DNA from: Cepaea nemoralis
Taxonomy: Eukaryota; Mollusca; Gastropoda; Stylommatophora; Helicidae
Assembly (NCBI GenBank): GCA_014155875.1
Contig: JACEFZ010004199.1
Span: 129,966-193,965, forward strand
DNA: 64,000 bases
Direction: 5' to 3'
The position numbers and the translations under genes are program-made. The notes beneath the pieces were generated by a model. It saw nothing but the letters and a program-made list of their open reading frames with translations, was not told the origin of the DNA and did no database searches. The stretch's first letter is position 1. Each line of letters starts with the position of its first letter. This document shows, one piece after another, positions 28,141 through 42,159 of this stretch.

Positions 28141-30035
28141 ATGAGATTGGAGGTGATAAAATACTGCGAAAGTTCTGAAAACTGCACAGACATTAACAAA
28201 GAAAAGATCGGCTTATGGCATTGGGAACAATTTATAGAGATGATGGTGTGCAACGTGACAACAGACACAGAGAAAGGGGAGGCGTTTCTCCAGATATTTT
28301 TAGAGCAGACCAATCATGATGACACCAGGGATGCAGTTAGAGAGAAGTTATCTGACACCATAAAGAATATGACTTATGAAGGCATCACATGGGTTGAAGA
28401 TGTTAAACATATTTTGAAAAAAGCAAAAGACACGGCACCAGGGTCTGAAGGGGTCAGGTATGGCCACATGAAGGCTTTGAGCGATGTAGACCTGGAGAAT
28501 ATGACCGACTGCTTTTCAGTACCTGCAGGATTGGGTACACAGTTATCTCATCCCTCTCACAAAACCGTTCAAGGATCATTCAAAGTTCAGCGGCTTTAGG
28601 ATCATCACTATTCAAAATGCATTTGGGAAGGTTTTAGAGAAGATAGTCGCTGTCAAACTGCAAGAGATTTGGAAGTGGAAGCTTCTTCCAAAGAGGTCTG
28701 CGGTCAAAATGCAGCCGCTTTTGCCTTTGACGTTTATGAGGGGTTCCAGAGTAGACAAGAAACTATGGCGAGGTTGCGATATGATATTTTGATGACCAAA
28801 CTGTTGGAGAAGGGGGTTCTGCAGGATCATCCTTTTTGGTGAACTGGATAGCCGCCGTCCTACATTCTCGTGGGATTGCTCTCCATCTGGGTGCATGGAC
28901 CTCAGAGCCGCATATTTTAACCTCGGGACTGCCACTGGGATCCGCAATCTGACCCGTGCTCTTTAATGTGTATACGAGTAAAATGACAAACCTAGAGTTG
29001 GAAGGATACTAACATTTGCAGATGATGTTCATGCATAAAGGCAGGGGAGAGATAGGGAGAAAACAGCCCAGGTGACAGTAGACAAAGTGATTGAGTGGTG
29101 CACTGTTGTGATCCACCCGGAAAAGGCAGCTGTTTTGTGGTGCTCTCTGGACAACAGGATTGTGAGAGCTGATGTTCCAAGCCTCACGATAGATGATGGA
29201 AGCTTCAACAGAAAGAAGTATCTGTGAATCACATTTGACAGGAGCCTGTCCTTCAAGGATCATGAGGAGACGGTTGTAACAAGATCGCAAAAGGGACTCA
29301 ACGCACTTAAAACTATGGCTGCAATGAACATAGAGCAGAGAATGCTTTTCAGACTATACCAGCACTTGATACTCTCAACGATTGATTATGGAAAAGAACT
29401 GCTCACTGTCTCAAAGAGTCAGCTGGTGAGATTTGGAGCGCATACAGAACGAGGCTATGCGAGTCATTCTGGGATGCACCAGAGACAGTGGCTTGGTTTG
29501 CCGACTGTTGCTGGTAGGCTCAAGGTGATTGCAGGCAAAGGCATACCTCAGAGTAGCTGCTGACACAGGATCACCCGTTGCATGAGGCGCTGGACACAGT
29601 TAAGGGCCAGCACTGAGAAGAGGAAATCATGGATGGCTCAGGCGGATGATACGATCAGACAGGTGTGTCCCTAGGAGAACATTAGGCGAGGTTAGGAGTA
29701 GATCAGAGTGCCAGCGGAGCAGTCAGGCTTGTGCAAAGCTATAATCGGATTGAGCCGGGAGTGCAGGGACTGGCCAACTGGGGCCACGGAAGTGGAAAAC
29801 CAGCACCTTATTCAGGATAATGCTCGCCCGGGCGATGCGATTATATACACAGTAGCCAAAACAGAAGGAGAAGTGCCTAGGGGTTCTTATCAAAAACTAA
29901 TGATCGCCGTGTGGCACATGGTACCACAACATCTAGCTTAAGAATGTAGGTGGAGGTGGGTGTTGTCCGCTGGATGGAGAATACGATAGACACACACATC
30001 GTGATTTTAATTGACTCAGAAAGCATGCTGAATTA
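28141..30035 (+). pseudogene. Array unit 3: LINE RT/RNase H remnant
   Basis: The open N-terminal stretch (28141-28599) ends by frameshift in the QDWVHS region. The palm carries a deletion that fuses QETMA to RLRYDILMTKLLEKG, shared with unit 4 only. It has the shared TGA after motif B, TAA after the FADD box, and the TGA in KKYLGI seen in unit 2. Confidence 0.85.
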
Positions 30036-31290
30036 ATGTCTGCTACTTCTGATGCAGTGGGGAAGAATCTTCTGTTTGTACCAGAAATTCTTCTTCCAGA
30101 GCCACTTCTGCCTGGTCCAATTCCGTTCTGAGGAAGCATCTTCTATTTGTGCCTCAGCTAATTCTTCTAGAGACAATTCTGCCTAATCCATTTGCGTAAC
30201 TGATAGTGTTGGACTTTTCTTTGCTATTTCAGTTAAAATTTAGCTCGTTCTCATCCTGTGGAACCATCTTCTGTTTGTTCCTCATCTGCTTATAAGTAGA
30301 GCATATTCTAGCTGTTTCAGTTGATATACTGCTCGTGGCAGCTTGACTTCTGCTACTTCTGATGCAGTGTGGAAGAATCTCCTGTTTGTACGAGAAATTC
30401 TTCTTCCAGAGCCAATTCTGCCTGATCCATTTCAGTAAATGATGGTGTTAAACATGTTTCTGCTAGTTCTATTGTAGTTTCAGCACTTGCTGGTTCTGAG
30501 GAAGCATCTTCTGTGTGTGCCTCAGCTGCTTCATGCAGAGCATATTCTACCTGATCCAGTAGCGGAACTGCTCGTGGCAGCTTGATTTATGATAGTTCTG
30601 ATGCAGTGTTTCATAATGCAAATCCTGTGGAAGAAACTTCTATTTGTGCCAGAAATTCTTCATCCAGAGCAGATTCTGCCAGATCTACTAGCGAAAATGA
30701 ACGTGCTAGACTTGTTTCTGCTAGTTCTGTTTCAGCTCATGATTATTATGTGTAAGCGTTTGTGCATTTGCGTAAATGATCGTATTAGACACGTTTCTGC
30801 TTTGAGTTTCAGTTTGCGCTGATCCTGTAGAAGCATCTCCTATTTATGCCTCAAATGCTTCTCCCAGAGACTATTCTGCCAAATCCATTTCATAATAGTC
30901 CTTGCTAGTTCAGTTGGCTTTTGAGCTCCTGCTGATCTTGCGGAAGCGTCTTCTGAAATGCTGCATCCAGAGCCAATTCTGCCTTTTCTATTTCCGTAAA
31001 TGATCGTGTTAAACATGTTTCTGTTAGTTGTATTGGAGATTCAGCACCTGCTGGTTTTAAGCAAGCATCTTCTGTTTGTGCCTCAGCTGCTTTTTGCAGA
31101 GCATATTCTACCTGATTCAGTTGCCTAATTGCAGCTTGATTTCTGCTAGTTCTGATGCAGTGTTAACGCGTGCGGATCCTGTCGAAGCATCTTTAGTTTT
31201 CGCATCAATTTCTTCTTTGAATGGATTTTCTGCCTGATCCATTCGGGTAGCACCTCGTGGCCGAAAAGGTAAAATGGGAATGTTTCATGA
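30036..31290. repeat. Monomer block 3, long form
   Basis: About 10-11 monomers. It differs from blocks 1-2 by a short deletion in the eighth monomer (near 30800), shared with blocks 4 and 5. Confidence 0.86.
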
Positions 31291-33172
31291 ATGAGATTGG
31301 AGGTGATAAATTACTGCGAAAGTTCTGAAAACTGCACAGACATTAACAAAGAAAAGATCGGCTTATGGCAGTGGGAACAATTTATAGAGATGATGGTGTG
31401 CAACGTGACAACAGACACAGACAAAGGGGAGGCGTTTCTTCAGATATTTTTAGAGCAGACCAATCATGATGATGTGGACACCAGGGATGCAGTTAGAGAG
31501 AAGTTATCTGACACCATAAAGAATATGACTTATGAAGGCATCATACGAGTTGAAGATGTTAAACATATTTTGAAAAAAGCAAAAGACACGGCACCAGGGT
31601 CTGATGGGGTCAGGTATGGCCACATGAAAGCTTTGAGCGATGTAGACCTGGAGGATATGACCGACTGCTTTTCAGTACTTCAGGATTGGGTACACAGTTA
31701 TCTCATCCCTCTCCCAAAACCGTTCAAGGATCATTCAAAGTTCAGCGGCTTTAGGATCATCACTATTCAAAATGCATTTGGGAAGGTTTTAGAGAAGATA
31801 GTCGCTGTCAAACTGCAAGAGATTGTGGAAGCTTCTTCCAAAGAGGCCTGCGATCAAAATGCAGCCGCTTTTGCCTTTGACGTTTATGAGGGGTTCCAGA
31901 GTAGACAAGAAACTATGGCGAGGTTGCGATATGATATTTTGATGACCAAACTGTTGGAGAAGGGGGTTCTGCAGGATCATCCTTTTTGGTGAACTGGATA
32001 GCCGCCGTCCTACATTCTCGTGGGATTGCTCTCCATCTGGGTGCATGGACCTCAGAGCCGCATATTTTAACCTCGGGACTGCCACTGGGATCCGCAATCT
32101 GACCCGTGCTCTTTAATGTGTATACGAGTAAAATGACAAACCTAGAGTTGGAAGGATACTAACATTTGCAGATGATGTTCATGCATAAAGGCAGGGGAGA
32201 GATAGGGAGAAAACAGCCCAGGTGACAGTAGACAAAGTGATTGAGTGGTGCACTGTTGTGATCCACCCGGAAAAGGCAGCTGTTTTGTGGTGCTCTCTGG
32301 ACAACAGGATTGTGAGAGCTGATGTTCCAAGCCTCACGATAGATGATGGAAGCTTCAACAGAAAGAAGTATCTGGGAATCACATTTGACAGGAGCCTGTC
32401 CTTCAAGGATCATGTGGAGACGGTTGTAACAAGATCGCAAAAGGGACTCAACGCACTTAAAACTATGGCTGCAATGGACATAGAGCAGAGAATGCTTTTC
32501 AGACTATACCAGCACTTGATACTCTCAACGATTGATTATGGAAAAGAACTGTTCACTGTCTCAAAGAGTCAGCTGGTGAGATTTGGAGCGCATACAGAAC
32601 GAGGCTATGCGAGTCATTCTGGGATGCACCAGAGACAGTGGCTTGGTTTGCCGACTGTTGCTGGTAGGCTCAAGGTGATTGCAGGCAAAGGCATACCTCA
32701 GAGCAGCTGCTGACACAGGATCACCCGTTGGCATGAGGCGCTGGACACAGTTAAGGGCCAGCGACTGATAAGAGGAAATCATGGATGGCTCAGACGGAGG
32801 ATACGATCAGACAGGTGTGTCCCTAGGAGAACATTAGGCGAGGCGAGGAGTGGGTCAGAGTGCCAGCGGAGCAGTCAGGCTTGTGCAAAGTTATAATCGC
32901 ATTGAGCCGGGAGTGCAGGGAGTGGCCAACTGGGGCCACGGAAGTGGAAATCCAGCAACTAGATAATCACCCGGGCGATGCGATTATATACACAGTAGCC
33001 AAAACAGAAGGAGAAGTGCCATGGGGTTCTTATCAAAAACTAATGGTCGCCGTTTGGCACATGGTACCACAACATCTAGCTTAAGAATGTAGGTGGAGGT
33101 GGGTGTTGTCCGCTGGATGGAGAATACGATAGACACACACATCGTGATTTTAATTGACTCAGAAAGCATGCT
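31291..33172 (+). pseudogene. Array unit 4: LINE RT/RNase H remnant
   Basis: One of the longest continuous readings: 233 codons (31291-31992) from the N-terminal region through motif A's position, although the motif A residues DLEDAYN are deleted. A second 163-codon frame (32222-32713) covers the thumb: VDKVIEWC, LTIDDGSFNRKKYLGITFDR and SQKGLNALKTMAAMDIEQRM. RNase H-like end present. It joins its monomer block at gcatg-ctacttc, a 15-base deletion shared with unit 5. Confidence 0.85.
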
Positions 33173-34436
33173 ACTTCTGATGCAGTGGGGAAGAATCTTC
33201 TGTTTGTACCAGAAATTCTTCTTCCAGAGCCAATTCTGCCTGGTCCATTTCCGTTAATGATCGTGTTAAACATGTTCTGAGGAAGCATCTTCTGTGCCTC
33301 AGCAAATTCTTCTAGAGACAATTCTGCCTAATCCATTTGCGTAACTGATAGTGTTGGACTTTTCTTTGCTATTTCAGTTAAAATTTAGCTCGTTCTCATC
33401 CTGCGGAACCATCTTCTGTTTGTTCCTCATCTGCTTAAAGTAGAGCATATTCTAGCTGTTTCAGTTGATATACTGCTCGTGGCAGCTTGACTTCTGCTAC
33501 TTCTGATGCAGTGTGGAAGAATCTCCTGTTTGTACGAGAAATTCTTCTTCCAGAGCCAATTCTGCCTGATCCATTTCAGTAAATGATGGTGTTAAACATG
33601 TTTCTGCTAGTTCTATTGTAGTTTCAGCACTTGCTGGTTCTGAGGAAGCATCTTCTGTGTGTGCCTCAGCTGCTTCATGCAGAGCATATTCTACCTGATC
33701 CAGTAGCGGAACTGCTCGTGGCAGCTTGATTTATGATAGTTCTGATGCAGTGTTTCATAATGCAAATCCTGTGGAAGAAACTTCTATTTGTGCCAGAAAT
33801 TCTTCATCCAGAGCAGATTCTGCCAGATCTACTAGCGAAAATGAACGTGCTAGACTTGTTTCTGCTAGTTCTGTTTCAGCTCATGATTATTATGTGTAAG
33901 CGTTTGTGCATTTGCGTAAATGATCGTATTAGACACGTTTCTGCTTTGAGTTTCAGTTTGTGCTGATCCTGTAGAAGCATCTCCTATTTATGCCTCAAAT
34001 GCTTCTCCCAGAGACTATTCTGCCAAATCCATTTGCATAACTTGTCCTTGCTAGTTCAGTTGGCTTTTGAGCTCCTGCTGATCTTGCGGAAGCGTCTTCT
34101 GAAATGCTGCATCCAGAGCCAATTCTGCCTTTTCTATTTCCGTAAATGATCGTGTTAAACATGTTTCTGTTAGTTGTATTGGAGATTCAGCACCTGCTGG
34201 TTTTAAGCAAGCATCTTCTGTTTGTGCCTCAGCTGCTTTTTGCAGAGCATATTCTACCTGATTCAGTTGCCTAATTGCAGCTTGATTTCTGCTAGTTCTG
34301 ATGCAGTGTTAACGCGTGCGGATCCTGTCGAAGCATCTTTAGTTTTCGCATCAATTTCTTCTTTGAATGGATTTTCTGCCTGATCCATTCGGGTAGCACC
34401 TCGTGGCCGAAAAGGTAAAATGGGAATGTTTCATGA
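33171..34436. repeat. Monomer block 4, long form
   Basis: As block 3; begins directly at ctacttctgatgcagtgg. Confidence 0.86.
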
Positions 34437-36334
34437 ATGAGATTGGAGGTGATAAATTACTGCGAAAGTTCTGAAAACTGCACAGACATTAACAAAGAAA
34501 AGATCGGCTTATGGCAGTGGGAACAATTTATAGAGATGATGGTGTGCAACGTGACAACAGACACAGACAAAGGGGAGGCGTTTCTTCAGATATTTTTAGA
34601 GCAGACCAATCATGATGATGTGGACACCAGGGATGCAGTTAGAGAGAAGTTATCTGACACCATAAAGAATATGACTTATGAAGGCATCATACGGGTTGAA
34701 GATGTTAAACATATTTTGAAAAAAGCAAAAGATACGGCACAACGGTCTGAACGGGTCAGGTATGGCCACATGAAGGCTTTGTGCGATGTAGACCTGGAGA
34801 ATATGACCGACTGCTTTTCAGTACCTGCAGGATTGGGTACACAGTTACCTCATCCCTCTCACAAAACCGTTCAAGGATCATTCAAAGTTCAGCGGCTTTA
34901 GGATCATCACTATTCAAAATGCATTTGGGAAGGTTTTAGAGAAGATTATCGCTGTCAAACTGCAAGAGATTTTGGAAAGGGGGAAGCTTCTTCCAAAGAG
35001 GCCTGCGGTCAAATGCAGCCGCTTTTGCCTTTGACGTTAATGAGGGGTTCCAGAGTAGACAAGAAACTATGGCGGCGGCGCTTGATCTCGAGGATGCGTA
35101 CACTATGCTATTTTGATGACCGCACTGTTGGAGAAGGGGATCAATCCCTGGTTTGTGAACTGGATAGCGGCCGTCCTACATTCTCGTGGGATTGCTCTCC
35201 ATCTGGGTGCATGGACCTCAGAGCCGCATATTTTAACCTCGGGACTGCCACTGGGATCCGCAATCTGACCGGTGCTCTTTAATGTGTATACGAGTAAAAT
35301 GACAAACCTAGAGTTGGAAGGATACTAACATTTGCAGATGATGTTCATGCATAAAGGCAGGGGAGAGATAGGGAGAAAACAGCCCAGGTGACAGTAGACA
35401 AAGTGATTGAGTGGTGCACTGTTGTGATCCACCCGGAAAAGGCAGCTGTTTTGTGGTGCTCTCTGGACAACAGGATTGTGAGAGCTGATGTTCCAAGCCT
35501 CACGATAGATGATGGAAGCTTCAACAGAAAGAAGTATCTGGGAATCACATTTGTCAGGAACCTTTACTTCAAGGATCATGTGGAGACGGTTGTAACAAGA
35601 TCGCAAAAGGGACTCAACGCACTTAAAACTATGGCTGCAATGGACATAGAGCAGAGAATGCTTTTCAGACTATACCAGCACTTGATACTCTCAACGATTG
35701 ATTATGGAAAAGAACTGTTCACTGTCTCAAAGAGTCAGCTGGTGAGATTTGGAGCGCATACAGAACGAGGCTATGCGAGTCATTCTGGGATGCACCAGAG
35801 ACAGTGGCTTGGTTTGCCGACTGTTGCTGGTAGGCTCAAGGTGATTGCAGGCAAAGGCATACCTCAGAGCAGCTGCTGACACAGGATCACCCGTTGGCAT
35901 GAGGCGCTGGACACAGTTAAGGGCCAGCGACTGATAAGAGGAAATCATGGATGGCTCAGACGGAGGATACGATCAGACAGGTGTGTCCCTAGGAGAACAT
36001 TAGGCGAGGCGAGGAGTGGGTCAGAGTGCCAGCGGAGCAGTCAGGCTTGTGCAAAGTTATAATCGCATTGAGCCGGGAGTGCAGGGAGTGGCCAACTGGG
36101 GCCACGGAAGTGGAAATCCAGCAACTAATTCACCCGGGCGATGCGATTATATACACAGTAGCCAAAACAGAAGGAGAAGTGCCCAGGGGTTCTTATCAAA
36201 AACTAATGGTCGCCGTTTGGCACATGGTACCACAACATCTAGCTTAAGAATGTAGGTGGAGGTGGGTGTTGTCCGCTGGATGGAGAATACGATAGACACA
36301 CACATCGTGATTTTAACTGACTCAGAAAGCATGC
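34437..36334 (+). pseudogene. Array unit 5: LINE RT/RNase H remnant
   Basis: N-terminal 154-codon frame (34437-34901), then frameshift. The palm matches unit 2 (ggggatcaatccctgg, damaged motif A). A 163-codon thumb frame (35388-35879) is open. The monomer junction is as in unit 4. This mix of unit 2-like and unit 4-like halves suggests recombination or a register of three units. Confidence 0.85.
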
Positions 36335-37598
36335 TACTTCTGATGCAGTGGGGAAGAATCTTCTGTTTGTACCAGAAATTCTTCTTCCAGAGCCAATTCT
36401 GCCTGGTCCATTTCCGTTAATGATCGTGTTAAACATGTTCTGAGGAAGCATCTTCTGTGCCTCAGCAAATTCTTCTAGAGACAATTCTGCCTAATCCATT
36501 TGCGTAACTGATAGTGTTGGACTTTTCTTTGCTATTTCAGTTAAAATTTAGCTCGTTCTCATCCTGCGGAACCATCTTCTGTTTGTTCCTCATCTGCTTA
36601 AAGTAGAGCATATTCTAGCTGATTCAGTTGATAAACTGCTCGTGGCAGCTTGACTTCTGCTACTTCTGATGCAGTGTGGAAGAATCTCCTGTTTGTACGA
36701 GAAATTCTTCTTCCAGAGCCAATTCTGCCTGATCCATTTCAGTAAATGATGGTGTTAAACATGTTTCTGCTAGTTCTATTGTAGTTTCAGCACTTGCTGG
36801 TTCTGAGGAAGCATCTTCTGTGTGTGCCTCAGCTGCTTCATGCAGAGCATATTCTACCTGATCCAGTAGCGGAACTGCTCGTGGCAGCTTGATTTATGAT
36901 AGTTCTGATGCAGTGTTTCATAATGCAAATCCTGTGGAAGAAACTTCTATTTGTGCCAGAAATTCTTCATCCAGAGCAGATTCTGCCAGATCTACTAGCG
37001 AAAATGAACGTGCTAGACTTGTTTCTGCTAGTTCTGTTTCAGCTCATGATTATTATGTGTAAGCGTTTGTGCATTTGCGTAAATGATCGTATTAGACACG
37101 TTTCTGCTTTGAGTTTCAGTTTGTGCTGATCCTGTAGAAGCATCTCCTATTTATGCCTCAAATGCTTCTCCCAGAGACTATTCTGCCAAATCCATTTGCA
37201 TAACTTGTCCTTGCTAGTTCAGTTGGCTTTTGAGCTCCTGCTGATCTTGCGGAAGCGTCTTCTGAAATGCTGCATCCAGAGCCAATTCTGCCTTTTCTAT
37301 TTCCGTAAATGATCGTGTTAAACATGTTTCTGTTAGTTGTATTGGAGATTCAGCACCTGCTGGTTTTAAGCAAGCATCTTCTGTTTGTGCCTCAGCTGCT
37401 TTTGCAGAGCATATTCTACCTGATTCAGTTGCCTAATTGCAGCTTGATTTCTGCTAGTTCTGATGCAGTGTTAACGCGTGCGGATCCTGTCGAAGCATCT
37501 TTAGTTTTCGCATCAATTTCTTCTTTGAATGGATTTTCTGCCTGATCCATTCGGGTAGCACCTCGTGGCCGAAAAGGTAAAATGGGAATGTTTCATGA
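36334..37598. repeat. Monomer block 5, long form
   Basis: As block 4. It is the last long-form block; later blocks have lost several monomers. Confidence 0.86.
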
Positions 37599-39518
37599 AT
37601 GAGATTGGAGGTGATAAATTACTGCGAAAGTTCTGAAAACTGCACAGACATTAACAAAGAAAAGATCGGCTTATGGCAGTGGGAACAATTTATAGAGATG
37701 ATGGTGTGCAACGTGACAACAGACACAGAGAAAGGGGAGGCGTTTCTCCAGATATTTTTAGAGCAGACCAATCATGATGACACCAGGGATGCAGTTAGAG
37801 AGAAGTTATCTGACACCATAAAGAATATGACTTATGAAGGCATCATACGGGTTGAAGATGTTAAACATATTTTGAAAAAAGCAAAAGACACGGCACCAGG
37901 GTCTGATGGGGTCAGGTATGGCCACATGAAGGCTTTGAGCGATGTAGACCTGGAGGATATGACCGACTGCTTTTCAGTACCGTCAGGATTGGGTACACAG
38001 TTATCTCATCCCTCTCCCAAAACCGTTCAAGGATCATTCAAAGTTCAGCGGCTTTAGGATCATCACTATTCAAAATGCATTTGGGAAGGTTTTAGAGAAG
38101 ATAGTCGCTGTCAAACTGCAAGAGATTGTGGAAAGGGGGAAGCTTCTTCCAAAGAGGCCTGCGGTCAAAATGCAGCCGCTTTTGCCTTTGACGTTTATGA
38201 GGGGTTCCAGAGTAGACAAGAAACTATGGCGGCGACGCTTGATCTCGAGGATGCGTACAATAGAGTTCGATATGATATTTTGATGACCGCACTGTTGGAG
38301 AAGGGGGTCAATCCCTGGTTGGTGAACTGGATAGCGGCCGTCCTACATTCTCGTGGGATTGCTCTCCGTCTGGGTGCATGGACCTCAGAGCCGCATATTT
38401 TAACCTCGGGACTGCCACTGGGATCCGCAATCTGACCGGTGCTCTTTAATGTGTATACGAGTAAAATTGCAAACCTAGAGTTGGAAGGATACTAACATTT
38501 GCAGATGATATTCTTGCATAAAGGCAGGGGAGAGATAGGGAGAAAACAGCCCAGGTGACAGTAGACAAAGTGATTGAGTGGTGCACTGAAATGGGTGTTG
38601 TGATCCACCCGGAAAAGGCAGCTGTTTTGTGGTGCTCTCTGGACAACAGGATTGTGAGAGCTGATGTTCCAAGCCTCACGATAGATGATGGAAGCTTCAA
38701 CAGAAAGAAGTATCTGGGAATCACATTTGTCCTTCAAGGATCATGTGGAGACGGTTGTAACAAGATCGCAAAAGGGACTCAACGCACTTAAAACTATGGC
38801 TGCAATGGACATAGAGCAGAGAATGCTTTTCAGACTATACCAGCACTTGATACTCTCAACGATTGATTATGGAAAAGAACTGCTCACTGTCTCAAAGAGT
38901 CAGCTGGTGAGATTTGGAGCGCATACAGAACGAGGCTATGCGAGTCATTCTGGGATGCACCAGAGACAGTGGCTTGGTTTGCCGACTGTTGCTGGTAGGC
39001 TCAAGGTGATTGCAGGCAAAGGCATACCTCAGAGTAGCTGCTGACACAGGATCACCCGTTGCATGAGGCGCTGGACACAGTTAAGGGCCAGCGACTGATA
39101 AGAGGAAATCATGGATGGCTCAGGCGGAGGATACGATCAGACAGGTGTGTCCCTAGGAGAACATTAGGCGAGGCGAGGAGTGGGTCAGAGTGCCAGCGGA
39201 GCAGTCAGGCTTGTGCAAAGTTATAATCGCATTGAGCCGGGAGTGCAGGGAGTGGCCAACTGGGGCCACGGAAGTGGAAATCCAGCAACTAATTCAGGAT
39301 AATGCTCGCCCGGGCGATGCGATTATATACACAGTAGCCAAAACAGAAGGAGAAGTGCCTGGGGGTTCTTATCAAAAACTAATGGTCGCCGTTTAGCACA
39401 TGGTACCACAACATCTAGCTTAAGAATGTAGGTGGAGGTGGGTGTTGTCCGCTGGATGGAGAATACGATAGACACACACACATCGTGATTTTAACTGACT
39501 CAGAAAGCATGCTGAATT
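37599..39518 (+). pseudogene. Array unit 6: LINE RT/RNase H remnant
   Basis: A complete motif A reading (MAATLDLEDAYNRVRYDILM, 38226 onward) runs in one frame to SGLPLGSAI and the common TGA. It carries CTEMGVVIHPEKAAVLWC, which is longer than the CTVVIHPEK form of units 1 and 3-5. A short deletion before the thumb (ITF-to-LSFKDH) shifts the frame, shared with all later full units. Confidence 0.85.
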
Positions 39519-40205
39519 AATGTCTGCTACTTCTGATGCAGTGGGGAAGAATCTTCTGTTTGTACCAGAAATTCTTCTTCCAGAGCCAATTCTGCCTGGT
39601 CCATTTCCGTTCTGAGGAAGCATCTTCTATTTGTGCCTCAGCTAATTCTTCTAGAGACAATTCTGCCTAATCCATTTGCGTAACTGATAGTGTTGGACTT
39701 TTCTTTGCTATTTCAGTTAAAATTTAGCTCGTTCTCATCCTGCGGAACCATCTTCTGTTTGTTACTCATCTGCTTAAAGCAGAGCATATTCTAGCTGATT
39801 CAGTTGATAAACTGCTCGTGGCAGCTTGACTTCTGCTACTTCTGATGCAGTGTGGAAGAATCTCCTGTTTGTACGAGAAATTCTTCTTCCAGAGCCAATT
39901 CTGCCTGATCCATTTCAGTAAATGATCGTGTTAAACATGTTTCTGTATTGGAGATTCAACACTTGCTGGTTTTAAGCAAGCATCTTCTGTTTGTGCCTCA
40001 GCTGCTTCTTGCAGAGCATATTCTACCTGATTCAGTTGCCTAATTGCAGCTTGATGTCTGCTAGTTCTGATGCAGTGTTAACTCGTGCGGATCCTGTCGA
40101 AGCATCTTTAGTTTTCGCATCAACTTCTTCTTTGAATGGATTTTCTGCCTGATCCATTCGGGTAGCACCTCGTGGCCGAAAAGGTAAAATGGGAATGTTT
40201 CATGA
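39519..40205. repeat. Monomer block 6, short form (about 6 monomers)
   Basis: Monomers 1-3, a fused monomer joining the start of the fourth to the end of the ninth (junction near 39945, catgtttctg-tattggag), then the last two. Five monomers are lost relative to the long form. Confidence 0.87.
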
Positions 40206-42106
40206 ATGAGATTGGAGGTGATAAAATACTGCGAAAGTTCTGAAAACTGCACAGACATTAACATCCCCCCGCAGTGGGAACAATTTATAGAGATGATGGT
40301 GTGCAACGTGACAACAGACACAGAGAAAGGGGAGGCGTTTCTCCAGATATTTTTAGAGCAGACCAATCATGATGACACCAGGGATGCAGTTAGAGAGAAG
40401 TTATCTGACACCATAAAGAATATGACTTATGAAGGCATCACATGGGTTGAAGATGTTAAACATATTTTGAAAAAAGCAAAAGACACGGCGCCAGGGTCTG
40501 ATGGGGTCAGGTATCGCCACATGAAGGCTTTAAGCGATGTAGACCTGGAGGATATGACCGACTGCTTTTCAGTACCGCAGGATTGGGTACACAGTTATCT
40601 CATTCCTCTCCCAAAACCGTTCAAGGATCATTCAAAGTTCAGCGGCTTTAGGATCATCACTATTCAAAATGCATTTGGGAAGGTTTTAGAGAAGATAGTC
40701 GCTGTCAAACTGCAAGAGATTGTGGAAAGGGGGAAGCTTCTTCCAAAGAGGCCTGCGGTCAAAATGCAGCCGCTTTTGCCTTTGACGTTTATGAGGGGTT
40801 CCAGAGTAGACAAGAAACTATGGCGGCGACGCTTGATCTCGAGGATGCGTACAATAGAGTTCGATATGATATTTTGATGACCGCACTGTTGGAGAAGGGG
40901 GTCAATCCCTGGTTGGTAAACTGGATAGCGGCCGTCCTACATTCTCGTGGGATTGCTCTCCGTCTGGGTGCATGGACCTCAGAGCCGCATATTTTAACCT
41001 CGGGACTGCCACTGGGATCCGCAATCTGACCGGTGCTCTTTAATGTGTATACGAGTAAAATTGCAAACCTAGAGTTGGAAGGATACTAACATTTGCAGAT
41101 GATATTCTTGCATAAAGGCAGGGGAGAGATGGGGAGAAAACAGCCCAGGTGACAGTAGACAAAGTGATTGAGTGGTGCACTGAAATGGGTGTTGTCATCC
41201 ACCCGGAAAACGCAGCTGTTTTGTGGTGCTCTCTGGACAACAGGATTGAGAGAGCTGATGTTCTAAGCCTCACGATAGATGATGGAAGCTTCAACAGAAA
41301 GAAGTATCTGGGAATCACATTTGTCCTTCAAGGATCATGTGGAGACGGTTGTAACAAGATCGCAAAAGGGACTCAACGCACTTAAAACTATGGCTGCAAT
41401 GAACATAGAGCAGAGAATGCTTTTCAGACTATACCAGCACTTGATACTCTCAACGATTGATTATGGAAAAGAACTGCTCACTGTCTCAAAGATTCAGCTG
41501 GTGAGATGTGGAGCGCATACAGAACGAGGCTATGCGAGTCATTCTGGGATACACCAGAGACAGTGGCTTGGTTTGCCGACTGTTGCTGGTAGGCTCAAGG
41601 TGATTGCAGGCAAAGGCATACCTCAGAGTAGCTGCTGACACAGGATCACCCGTTGCATGAGGCGCTGGACACAGTTAAGGGCCAGCGACTGATAAGAGGG
41701 AAATCATGAATGGCTCAGGCGGAGGATACGATCAGACAGGTGTGTCCCTAGGAGAACATTAGGCGAGGCGAGGAGTGGGTCAGAGTGCCAGCGGAGCAGT
41801 CAGGCTTGTGCAAAGTTATAATCGCATTGAGCCGGGAGTGCAGGGAGTGGCCAACTGGGGCCACGGAAGTGGAAATCCAGCAACTAATTCAGGATAATGC
41901 TCGCCCGGGCGATGCGATTACAGTAGCCAAAACAGAAGGAGAAGTGCCTGGGGGTTCTTATCAAAAACTAATGGTCGCCGTTTAGCACATGGTACCACAA
42001 CATCTAGCTTAAGAATGTAGGTGGAGGTGGGTGTTGTCCGCTGGATGGAGAATACGATAGACACACACATCGTGATTTTAACTGACTCAGAAAGCATGCT
42101 GAATTA
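40206..42106 (+). pseudogene. Array unit 7: LINE RT/RNase H remnant
   Basis: 223 codons open (40206-40877) across the region before the palm. An odd patch (catcccccc, 40262-40270) replaces the KEKIGLW codons of other units. Motif A to motif B frame open at 40820-41029, then the common TGA and the TAA after FADD. RNase H-like end with ILTDSES-type box. Confidence 0.85.
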
Positions 42107-42159
42107 ATGTCTGCTACTTCTGATGCAGTGGGGAAGAATCTTCTGTTTGTACCAGAAAT
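42107..42159. repeat. Monomer block 7, part before the insertion
   Basis: Start of monomer 1, ending with the left 11-bp duplication gtaccagaaat (42149-42159). Confidence 0.85.
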
